Assembly: GCA_024643915.1 (NCBI GenBank)
Contig: JAHEMB010000075.1
Location: 523-6,340, forward strand
Source of the DNA: Rhodothermaceae bacterium
Lineage (GTDB): Bacteria; Bacteroidota; Rhodothermia; Rhodothermales; JAHEMB01
Length of the DNA stretch: 5,818 nt
Reading direction: 5' to 3'
Shown here: positions 1 to 4,804 of the stretch, in pieces
Layout of the letters: every line of letters begins with the position of its first letter
Position numbering within the stretch: position 1 is the first letter of the stretch
Notes under the pieces: generated by a model
Database searches by the model: none
What the model was told of the DNA's origin: nothing
What the model saw: only the letters and a program-made list of their open reading frames with translations
Position numbers and translations under genes: made by a program

Positions 1-228
1 GGCAAAGCGTATCTGGAGCAGGGCAGGGTGGAGGCGGCGTTGCTTTTCTTCGAACTCAACGTGACGATGCAGCCGGACTGGTGGTGGCTCTACCCCCTCC
101 TAGCCGACACCTATCTGCAAAAGGGCAACACCGGCCAAGCCATCGCCACCTACGAAAAGCTGCTCGAACTCAACCCCGATCACGAAGAAGCCGTCGCCGC
201 CCTGGCGAAACTGCGCAAGGGGCAGTAA
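1..228 (+). CDS. C-terminal fragment of a TPR-repeat protein
   Basis: The reading frame is open from the first base of the window to TAA at 226-228, giving 75 residues. The true start lies upstream of the window; the GTG at 28 is internal. Two tetratricopeptide repeats fit the 34-residue consensus. In the last full repeat (fragment residues 28-61) Ala35, Tyr38, Ala47, Tyr51 and Pro59 sit at consensus positions 8, 11, 20, 24 and 32. The partial repeat before it has Gly1, Tyr4, Ala13, Phe17 and Pro25 at the same positions. TPRs form helical scaffolds that bind proteins. A short TPR tail ending in 'YEKLLELNPDHEEA' is common at the C-terminus of secreted serine hydrolases and alpha/beta hydrolases in Bacteroidota, so the missing part could be an enzyme domain; that is inference only. 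The gene converges on the minus-strand PspC operon and is followed within 13 bp by a terminator. Confidence 0.85.
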   Translation, partial: GKAYLEQGRVEAALLFFELNVTMQPDWWWLYPLLADTYLQKGNTGQAIATYEKLLELNPDHEEAVAALAKLRKGQ

Positions 229-240
229 GCGAGAAGCACC

Positions 241-285
241 AAGAGAAAGGGCCGGCTATCATCACGGCGACCGGCCCTTTCTCTT
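241..285. terminator. Bidirectional intrinsic terminator between convergent genes
   Basis: A perfect 15-bp inverted repeat (arms 241-255 and 271-285) flanks a 15-nt loop. The inner stem is GGGCCGG/CCGGCCC. The outer part is A-rich on the left arm (AAGAGAAA) and T-rich on the right (TTTCTCTT), so a GC-rich stem followed by a T-rich tract is read on both strands. It lies 13 bp after the TPR gene stop and 73 bp beyond the stop of the small PspC gene on the other strand, where both transcripts need to end. The U tract is interrupted by C, so efficiency is uncertain. Confidence 0.85.
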
Positions 286-326
286 TCAGCAGAGATCATG
301 CGAAACGTGAGCGCGCTCTGCTGAAA
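284..326. repeat. Second inverted repeat (hairpin) in the convergent gap
   Basis: A perfect 11-bp inverted repeat, TTTCAGCAGAG at 284-294 and CTCTGCTGAAA at 316-326, has a 21-nt loop. It overlaps the right arm of the preceding terminator by 2 nt. Neither side has a clean T tract, so it is not a classical intrinsic terminator. For the minus-strand operon it is transcribed before the terminator and could act as a 3' mRNA-protecting stem. Confidence 0.6.
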
Positions 327-357
327 CCTCTCTGCGAAGCACCCTCACGCATCACGC

Positions 358-552
358 CTATACCTCCGGCATGACAAAGGAGAGGATGATGTAGGCGATG
401 ATGCCGGGGAAGCCGGTGAGCAGGATACTCAGCAGCACGTAGCCCACACGGACGAGCGTCGGGTCCATGTCGAAGTATTCGGCGAGGCCGCCGCAGACGC
501 CGGCAATCATCCGGTCGGTCGAGGATTTTGTGAGGCGCTTGGTAGGAGTCAT
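358..552 (-). CDS. Small stand-alone PspC-domain membrane protein
   Basis: This 64-residue protein is essentially one PspC domain. A basic N-terminus (KRLTKSSTDR) leads into the signature MIAGVCGGLAEYFDMDPTLVR at residues 15-35. One hydrophobic segment follows at about 36-61, ending FVMPEV. PspC domains are membrane modules first known from the phage-shock envelope-stress response; in this lineage small copies are common and their exact role is usually unknown. The ATG at 552-550 is supported by the domain beginning a few residues later; AGG directly abuts the ATG, too close for a proper Shine-Dalgarno. The gene follows the larger PspC protein after 33 bp on the same strand and is probably the last gene of that operon. 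The two PspC domains share the AGVxGGxAEYFxxDPTLVR core, which suggests duplication. Without a PspA or PspF neighbour, a true phage-shock role is not shown. Confidence 0.9.
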   Translation of the reverse strand: MTPTKRLTKSSTDRMIAGVCGGLAEYFDMDPTLVRVGYVLLSILLTGFPGIIAYIILSFVMPEV

Positions 553-585
553 CCTGGTGAGGTCGATTGTGGTGAGCGGGGCCAG

Positions 586-1254
586 TTAGCTGTCCCTCGT
601 GATGGTCACACGCAATTCGTCGGAAGGCCGAGATTTCGACAGGTCGCCCAGGGTGCGCGGCTCCGGCTTCGGCATGATGAAGGCGAGGATGAGGTAGGCG
701 AAGATGAAGTTGCCGCCTGTGGCAATGGTGGCGATGACGAAGGCGATACGCACAAGCGTGGGATCGACGCCGAAATACTCGGCGATGCCGCCGCTGACAC
801 CCGCAATCTTCTTATTGCGCGACCGCGTCAGCTTTCGCTTGTCCCGGTCCTGCTTCTTCGCCTCAACGACGACCTTCTCCTTGCCCGAGGCCGTCCTGAC
901 GCGCTCCTTAACCTTGATCTCTTTCTTCTTCTTCTTCGGCCGCCACGACAGCACGCCGAAGCCGAGCAGAATAATGAGGATGCCCGCCAGCCACGGCAGC
1001 AGCCCAACGATAGCGCCGAGGTTGATGCCGATGCCGAAGCCGAGCTCTTGCAGCATGTACACAATGCCCACGACGATGAGCGAGAGCCCCGCCACAGTGG
1101 GTAGGTTGAACAGCCCGGACGACTTCTCGGGCTCCTCCTCAAAAAGGAGCGCGTCCAGCTCCTCGTCAGAGAAATTCTCCAACTCGAGGCTGATGTCGTC
1201 CTCGACGTACGAAGACTCGTGCTCGGGGGTGCGCTGCTGTGTGCGTGTTTTCAT
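586..1254 (-). CDS. Membrane protein with LiaF/DUF5668-like hairpin and C-terminal PspC domain
   Basis: From the ATG at 1254 the protein has 222 residues. In order: an acidic cytosolic region at about 16-43 (DDISLELENFSDEEL...FEEEPE); two hydrophobic segments at about 51-69 and 80-103 around a Gly-rich turn, like the LiaI/LiaF-type (DUF5668) membrane pair; a strongly basic linker starting RPKKKKK at about 105-111, with a further charged stretch to about 140; and a PspC domain at about 141-196 (KIAGVSGGIAEYFGVDPTLVR followed by a third hydrophobic segment ending FIMPKPE). The basic linker after the second segment suggests it faces the cytoplasm. Proteins of this kind are associated with envelope-stress sensing; a specific function is not established. 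An alternative in-frame ATG at 1299 adds 15 Pro-rich residues and lies only 4 bp beyond the cyclo-ligase stop, which would favour coupled translation. The 1254 start has GGA close upstream and gives a more ordinary N-terminus. Start choice is uncertain; the domains are clear. Confidence 0.88.
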   Translation of the reverse strand: MKTRTQQRTPEHESSYVEDDISLELENFSDEELDALLFEEEPEKSSGLFNLPTVAGLSLIVVGIVYMLQELGFGIGINLGAIVGLLPWLAGILIILLGFGVLSWRPKKKKKEIKVKERVRTASGKEKVVVEAKKQDRDKRKLTRSRNKKIAGVSGGIAEYFGVDPTLVRIAFVIATIATGGNFIFAYLILAFIMPKPEPRTLGDLSKSRPSDELRVTITRDS

Positions 1255-1303
1255 CTTCCGTGAGGGTTGATGCCCCGCAGGGTACGGAGGCGGTTCCATC
1301 TGG

Positions 1304-1942
1304 TTACGGGGGGCCGGGGCGGACGACCTCTTCCTCGGTCACTAGGAGCGAGAGCGGCACGTCGTGCGCCTCGGCGGGCACGGCTTCGACGAGGCAGGCG
1401 GCGTAGACGAGGCCGATTTTGGGCGCCCCCGTCGTTTTTAAGAATTCGTCGTAAAAGCCAAGGCCGTGGCCGATGCGGTGGCCGTTGCGTCCCGCGCCAA
1501 GCGCCGGCACGATCACCACGTCGATCTCCTCTACAGGAACGGTTCTACCGCCGATGGGTTCGTGGACGCCCCAGCGGTTTTCGCGCAGGGCTGCCGCTCC
1601 CTCGAGGGCCAGATGCCGCAGGCGCGGCGTGGTGCCCGCTGTTCGGCTAAAGTCTGCCACCACGGGCAGCACCACGGTCTTGCCCGCCTCGTGGAGGGAG
1701 GCGGCGAGGGGCCGCGTGTCCACCTCGCGGCGTGCGGTGAGCGGCCAGTACAAGTGCACCGTCGCGGCAGCCCGCAGTTCCGGCAGCGCCATCGTCCGCG
1801 CGACGATGGCTGCGCTGTACCGGGCGTAGTCTTCCTCGCTCAGGGCGCGCCGGTAGTCCGCAAACCGGCGGCGCAAGACGGCTTTCTGTAGGGCGCGTGA
1901 ATCCTGCTCTTCGTTCGAGCTTTGTTCTTCAGGAGTTGGCAT
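1304..1942 (-). CDS. 5-formyltetrahydrofolate cyclo-ligase (MTHFS, YgfA/Fau family)
   Basis: This cytosolic enzyme uses ATP to convert 5-formyltetrahydrofolate to 5,10-methenyltetrahydrofolate, returning stored folate to the one-carbon pool. From the ATG at 1942 it has 212 residues, slightly longer than the usual 180-200. Family hallmarks are visible: an N-terminal helix with the ATP-contacting Lys region (ALQKAVLRRRFADYRRAL, residues 17-34), the YWPL strand (65-68), WGVHEPI (124-130), the DVVIVPALG strand (141-149), the nucleotide-binding RIGHGLGFYDEFL loop (156-168), and PAEAHDVPLSLLVTEEEV near the end (189-206). The loop reads GHGLGFYD where many homologues have GxGGGYYD. An in-frame TTG at 1963 could add 7 residues but has no ribosome-binding site. 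The first 16 residues (MPTPEEQSSNEEQDSR) precede the conserved helix and overlap a repeat arm at 1911-1930. It is probably the first gene of the operon with the two PspC genes. Confidence 0.93.
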   Translation of the reverse strand: MPTPEEQSSNEEQDSRALQKAVLRRRFADYRRALSEEDYARYSAAIVARTMALPELRAAATVHLYWPLTARREVDTRPLAASLHEAGKTVVLPVVADFSRTAGTTPRLRHLALEGAAALRENRWGVHEPIGGRTVPVEEIDVVIVPALGAGRNGHRIGHGLGFYDEFLKTTGAPKIGLVYAACLVEAVPAEAHDVPLSLLVTEEEVVRPGPP

Positions 1943-1995
1943 AACGAGTGAAGAAAGACGCAAAGAGCCAGGGACGAAGAACGAAGCACGAACGA
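1911..1995. repeat. Inverted short-period repeat spanning the cyclo-ligase start codon
   Basis: Segment 1911-1930 and the reverse complement of 1976-1995 match at 18 of 20 positions, with a 45-nt spacer. The outer arm belongs to a 7-bp-period tract (GACGAAG 1973-1979, AACGAAG 1980-1986, CACGAAC 1987-1993, degenerate GACAATG 1994-2000). On the transcribed minus strand the tract is upstream of the gene, the ATG (1942-1940) lies in the loop, and the other arm is codons 5-11 of the gene. The same design is seen at rimM. Confidence 0.7.
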
Positions 1996-2100
1996 CAATG
2001 AAAATATGAAGGAATAGGACCTTTCACCCAACCCTTTCATTTAACCGGACTGCGCTCACCGCACCTCCGCCGGTTCGGAAACAACGAGCGCGGGTGCAGC

Positions 2101-2145
2101 AAATCGTAAATCCGAGTGCAAGCCGTGCCTCTCGGTTTACGATTT
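2101..2145. repeat. Hairpin 105 nt upstream of ffh
   Basis: Left arm 2101-2116 and right arm 2131-2145 form 15 base pairs with a single bulged T at 2111 and a 14-nt loop. Ten pairs are AAATCGTAAA/TTTACGATTT and five are CCGAG/CTCGG. The arms hint at a 7-bp unit (AATCGTA then AATCCGA). It could be a degenerate member of the same hairpin-repeat class, or a leader structure or attenuator for ffh. The T-rich right arm followed by ATTTTC gives a weak terminator resemblance. Confidence 0.65.
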
Positions 2146-2177
2146 TCGATATGTTGGCAGGACCAGGGACCATCACA

Positions 2178-2246
2178 CGTTAGTAGTTTACTGTTTGCGG
2201 TTGGGTTAGGAAGAACCGACAACCGTCAACCGGCAAACCGACAACC
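2178..2246. repeat. Heptamer inverted array directly upstream of ffh
   Basis: The left arm (2178-2205) is four degenerate 7-mers, including AGTTTAC (2185-2191) and TGTTTGC (2192-2198). After an 8-nt loop, the right arm (2214-2246) is the inverse orientation: AACC, GACAACC (2218-2224), GTCAACC (2225-2231), one extra G, GCAAACC (2233-2239) and GACAACC (2240-2246). The consensus on the reverse complement is GGTTNNC, the same family as the array before trmD. It ends 4 nt before the ffh ATG and leaves no Shine-Dalgarno. Confidence 0.75.
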
Positions 2247-2250
2247 CTTC

Positions 2251-3606
2251 ATGTTCGAGAGTTTATCAGAAAAGCTGGAAGGGGCGCTGAAGAACGTCAG
2301 CGGCCAGGGGCGCATCAACGAGCTGAACATCGCCGCGACCATGCGCGAGATTCGGCGGGCGCTCCTCGATGCCGACGTCAACTATCAGGTAGCCCGTGAG
2401 TTCACCGACCGCGTCAAGGACCAGGCGCTCGGTGAAGAGGTGCTCAACTCGGTCTCGCCCGGCCAGCTCCTCGTCAAGATTGTCTACGACGAACTCGTCG
2501 GCCTGTTGGGCGAGGAGCACGTCGGCATCGAACTCTCGAACAAGCCGCCGACCGTCATCCTCGTCGCCGGCCTGCAAGGCTCTGGCAAGACCACCTTCTG
2601 CGCCAAGCTCGCCGCTTTCTACAAGGGCAAGGGCCGCGCGCCGATGCTGGCCGCCGCCGATGTTTACCGGCCCGCTGCCGTGGACCAGCTCAAGTCGCTC
2701 GCCTCGCAGATCGACGTGCCCGTCCATGCCATCCTCGGCGACGACGGAGCGCCCCTCCAGGACGCCGTCCGCGTAGCCAAAGAGGCCGTCGCCGAAGCCC
2801 GCCGCGCCGCCGGCGACGTCGTCATCATCGACACCGCCGGCCGGCTTCACATCGACGAGAAGATGATGGAGGAGGTCGTCGCCATCAAGGAGGCGGTCGA
2901 GCCCAACGAGATCCTCTTCGTCGTCGATGCGATGACGGGGCAGGACGCCGTCAACACGGCCAAGGAGTTCAACGAGCAGCTCGACTACAACGGCGTCGTG
3001 CTGACGAAGCTCGACGGCGACACGCGCGGCGGCGCGGCGCTCTCCATCCGGTCGGTAGTCCAGAAGCCCATCAAGTTCGCCTCTACGGGCGAGAAGCTCG
3101 ACGCGCTCACGCCGTTCTACCCGGACCGCATGGCGCAGCGCATCCTCGGCATGGGCGACGTCGTTTCGTTCGTCGAGAAGGCGCAGGAGCAGTTCGATGA
3201 GAAGCAGGCCGAGAAGCTCCAGAAGAAGATCAAGTCCGAGGAGTTCAACCTCGAAGACTTCTACGAGCAGCTCCAGCGGATCAAGAAGATGGGGCCCCTG
3301 CAAGACCTCGTCGGCATGATCCCCGGTATCGGGCGGCAGGTGCGCGACCTTGACGTAGACGACGACGCCTTCGTCCACATCGAAGCCATCATCATGTCGA
3401 TGACGCCGGAGGAGCGGCGCAATCCGCACATCCTCAATGGCAGCCGCCGCCGCCGCATCGCCGACGGCTGCGGCCTGGAGGTCAGCGACATCAACCAGCT
3501 TCTGAAACAGTTCCGGGAGATGAAGAAGATGATGAAGACGATGACCAAGCTCCTCGGCAAGGGCCGGTCCGTCGATCTCTCTTCGCTCCTGGGCGGCATG
3601 CGATGA
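2251..3606 (+). CDS. ffh: Signal recognition particle GTPase Ffh (SRP54)
   Basis: Ffh binds the SRP RNA and hydrophobic signal sequences of nascent membrane proteins, and with FtsY delivers ribosomes to the SecYEG translocon, driven by paired GTP hydrolysis. The 451-residue length is typical. The N domain spans about 1-95 with the RRALLDADVNYQVAREF helix (35-51). The G domain has the P-loop GLQGSGKTT (107-115), DVYRPAA (137-143), DTAGR (194-198), TKLDGDTRGG (252-261) and ASTGEK (277-282). The M domain runs from about 325, with the RNA-binding NGSRRRRIADGCG (396-408) and a Met-rich helix (FREMKKMMKTMTKLL). The start at 2251 gives the usual MFESLSEKLEGALKNV opening. In-frame sequence further upstream is repeat DNA and is excluded. 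No Shine-Dalgarno is present (CAACCCTTC precedes ATG). It heads the ffh-rpsP-rimM-trmD cluster. No key residue is missing. Confidence 0.98.
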   Translation: MFESLSEKLEGALKNVSGQGRINELNIAATMREIRRALLDADVNYQVAREFTDRVKDQALGEEVLNSVSPGQLLVKIVYDELVGLLGEEHVGIELSNKPPTVILVAGLQGSGKTTFCAKLAAFYKGKGRAPMLAAADVYRPAAVDQLKSLASQIDVPVHAILGDDGAPLQDAVRVAKEAVAEARRAAGDVVIIDTAGRLHIDEKMMEEVVAIKEAVEPNEILFVVDAMTGQDAVNTAKEFNEQLDYNGVVLTKLDGDTRGGAALSIRSVVQKPIKFASTGEKLDALTPFYPDRMAQRILGMGDVVSFVEKAQEQFDEKQAEKLQKKIKSEEFNLEDFYEQLQRIKKMGPLQDLVGMIPGIGRQVRDLDVDDDAFVHIEAIIMSMTPEERRNPHILNGSRRRRIADGCGLEVSDINQLLKQFREMKKMMKTMTKLLGKGRSVDLSSLLGGMR

Positions 3607-3674
3607 CGTATGGACGTGTGGGGGTATGAACGTATGAACGATCTCTTTTTCGTCCTCGTCCAAACGTCCACACC
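3606..3674. repeat. Octamer inverted array between ffh and rpsP
   Basis: Four 8-bp units near the consensus ACGTATGA start on the last base of the ffh stop codon: ACGTATGG 3606-3613, ACGTGTGG 3614-3621, GGGTATGA 3622-3629, ACGTATGA 3630-3637. An inverted, degenerate copy at 3652-3674 reads as ACGTTTGG-type units on the other strand. The best arm pair is 3609-3621 with 3660-3672 (11 of 13 positions). The loop contains CTCTTTTT. It might also end or stabilise the ffh transcript. Confidence 0.7.
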
Positions 3675-3733
3675 TTTTGAAATACAGCACCACTAGAAAC
3701 GCAGCACCCACCTTTAGCAAACAGCAAGAACCG

Positions 3734-3739
3734 AGAGGA
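3734..3739 (+). promoter_or_regulatory. Shine-Dalgarno for rpsP
   Basis: AGAGGA lies 9 nt before the GTG at 3749 and is the only convincing ribosome-binding site in the window. It fixes the non-ATG start of rpsP, which also matches the conserved S16 N-terminus. Confidence 0.75.
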
Positions 3740-3748
3740 TAACGAATC

Positions 3749-4720
3749 GTGTCTGTCAAACTTCGTTTACGCCGGATGGGACGCCGGAAGCGCCCGATTT
3801 ACGCCGTGGTGGCAACGGACTCGCGCAGCCCGCGCGATGGCCGTTTCATTGAGGATCTGGGTCGTTATCGCCCGCTCGACGAGCCGGCCACGGTCGCGCT
3901 CAACGACGAACGGGTGATCTACTGGCTCTCCAACGGCGCCCAGCCGAGCGACACGGTGCGCTCGCTCCTGAAGCGGCAGGGTTTGCTGCTGGCCTACGCC
4001 CTCCAGCAGAAGGGCAAGACCGAGGAGGAGATCCAGACCGCGGTCGAGGCGCACCGGCAGCGGCACGCCGAAGCCGTGCAGCAGGCCGCCAAGCTGACGC
4101 CCGCTGCCCGTCGCCGCCAGGCCCTCGAAGAGGAGCAGAAGCGTGCCGAAGCGGCCGAGGCCGAAGCCGCCCGCAAGCGCGCCGAAGCCGAGGCGCAGAA
4201 GAAAGCCGAAGCCGAGGCCAAGGCCAAAGCAGACGCCGAGGCCAAAGCACAGGCCGAGGCAGAAGCCAAAGCCGCCGCCGATGCCGAGGCTGCCGAAGCC
4301 GCTACCGCGGAGGCCGAAACGGCTGAGGCGGCCGAGGCTGAAGCTGCCACCGGGGAGGCGGAGACTGCCGAGCCGGAAGCTGCCGCCGAAGCCGAACCTG
4401 CCCAAGCGGAAGCGCCTGCCGAGCCCGAAGCCGTCGCGGACGCTGAGGCCGTCGAAGCCGAGGCCAGCGAACCGGTCGTCGACAAAGAAGGCGAGGTCGA
4501 AAGCACGGAGACCGTTGACGCCGCTGAGCCTGCTGAGGCGGGCGAGGCCGAGCAGCCCGAGGTGAAAAAGGAGGCCAAAGCCGCCGCCACGGAGCCCGCC
4601 GCAGAAGCTGAAGCGGAAGCCGCTGAGGCCGAGACGACGGATGAAGCGCCCAAGGCCGAAGCTGAGGACGCCTCCGACAAGAAAGCCTCCAGCAAGAAAG
4701 CAAAAGAGGACAAGGCGTAA
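3749..4720 (+). CDS. rpsP: 30S ribosomal protein S16 with a very long Ala/Glu-rich C-terminal extension
   Basis: S16 binds 16S rRNA and is needed for 30S assembly. The GTG start gives MSVKLRLRRMGRRKRPIYAVVATDSRSPRDG (1-31). FIEDLGRY (33-40), then DERVIYWLSNGAQPSDTVRSLLKRQGLL (53-80), complete a normal S16 fold of about 85 residues. The protein continues to 323 residues. A charged helix-like stretch follows (about 90-170, repeated EEEQKRAEAAEAEAARKRAEAEAQKKAEAEAK-type blocks). A strongly acidic Ala/Glu/Pro region comes next (about 171-300), and a Lys-rich tail (DKKASSKKAKEDKA) ends it. Bacteroidota S16 proteins often carry AEA/K-rich tails, but this tail is more than twice the core length. It is probably a single alpha-helix grading into a disordered acidic region exposed outside the 30S body; its role is unknown. 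Codon usage stays GC-rich and in frame, so a frameshift is unlikely. The next gene, rimM, encodes the S16/S19-related assembly factor. Confidence 0.95.
   Translation: MSVKLRLRRMGRRKRPIYAVVATDSRSPRDGRFIEDLGRYRPLDEPATVALNDERVIYWLSNGAQPSDTVRSLLKRQGLLLAYALQQKGKTEEEIQTAVEAHRQRHAEAVQQAAKLTPAARRRQALEEEQKRAEAAEAEAARKRAEAEAQKKAEAEAKAKADAEAKAQAEAEAKAAADAEAAEAATAEAETAEAAEAEAATGEAETAEPEAAAEAEPAQAEAPAEPEAVADAEAVEAEASEPVVDKEGEVESTETVDAAEPAEAGEAEQPEVKKEAKAAATEPAAEAEAEAAEAETTDEAPKAEAEDASDKKASSKKAKEDKA
4138..4660 (+). repeat. Low-complexity GCC-GAG/GAA codon repeat encoding the S16 tail
   Basis: This is a degenerate, in-frame run of Ala and Glu/Lys codons (GCCGAG, GCCGAA, GCCAAA, GCTGAG) inside rpsP. No long perfect unit recurs and synonymous codons vary, which argues for selection on the protein composition rather than a recent tandem expansion. 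Confidence 0.7.
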
Positions 4721-4723
4721 GGC

Positions 4724-4804
4724 GATTTTGGATTTTGGATTGACGATTTTGGATTGAGTAGTACGCCATGAGCATCCGCAATCCTAAGTCCAAAACCCAA
4801 AATC
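4724..4804. repeat. Heptamer inverted array enclosing the rimM start codon
   Basis: The left arm is five perfectly phased 7-mers, 4724-4758, three of them GATTTTG and two GATTGA(C/G). The right arm, 4777-4804, is four 7-mers in inverse orientation (CGCAATC, CTAAGTC, CAAAACC, CAAAATC). Pairing left units 1-4 with the right arm matches 22 of 28 positions. The 25-nt loop holds the rimM ATG (4768-4770), and the right arm is translated as RNPKSKTQNP. The array fills the whole 47-bp rpsP-rimM gap. Confidence 0.8.

Larger units (their letters stand above)
1943..2250. other. Divergent intergenic region between cyclo-ligase and ffh genes
   Basis: This 308-bp gap must hold the promoters for both divergent operons. 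Its left end carries the GACGAAG-type tract (1973-2000). An AT-rich segment (about 1997-2015) and a 6-bp inverted repeat AACCGG 2043-2048 / CCGGTT 2070-2075 lie in the middle. A strong hairpin (2101-2145) and a heptamer inverted array (2178-2246) fill the right end up to ffh. No SRP RNA core, tRNA or credible small ORF was found here. The reading frame open across part of this gap ahead of ffh runs through repeat sequence and is not taken as coding. Confidence 0.7.

Noticed and set aside
1840..2040. Small minus-strand ORF overlapping the cyclo-ligase start (MKGLGERSYS...)
   Set aside because: It runs through the repeat tract in a different frame from the enzyme, has no ribosome-binding site and no recognisable domain.
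2041..2100. Possible SRP RNA (ffs) or tRNA next to ffh
   Set aside because: The conserved SRP RNA helix 8 sequence (GGAAG/AGCA tetraloop region) is absent, and the GGTTCGGAA stretch does not sit in any tRNA-like cloverleaf.
2116..2250. A 45-residue N-terminal extension of Ffh from an earlier start
   Set aside because: The extra residues are translated from the hairpin and heptamer array (NRQPANRQPF), and Ffh is already full length with the canonical opening from 2251.
3675..3733. Promoter for rpsP starting at TTGAAA (3677-3682)
   Set aside because: No acceptable -10 element lies 16-18 nt downstream, so it is not supported.
2266..3759. Long minus-strand reading frame opposite ffh (497 codons)
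   Set aside because: It is the shadow of a GC-rich coding sequence: the plus strand encodes full-length Ffh with all motifs, and the antisense protein is a repetitive Leu/Asp/Arg sequence with no recognisable domain.
4138..4720. Frameshift making the S16 tail an artefact
   Set aside because: The tail stays in one frame for about 200 codons, keeps strong Ala/Glu/Lys composition typical of Bacteroidota S16 tails, and ends just before the rimM leader; other frames give Pro/Arg-rich noise.
4724..4804. CRISPR array or transposon end
   Set aside because: Units are 7 bp with no spacers, arms are degenerate, and there is no transposase gene or target-site duplication.
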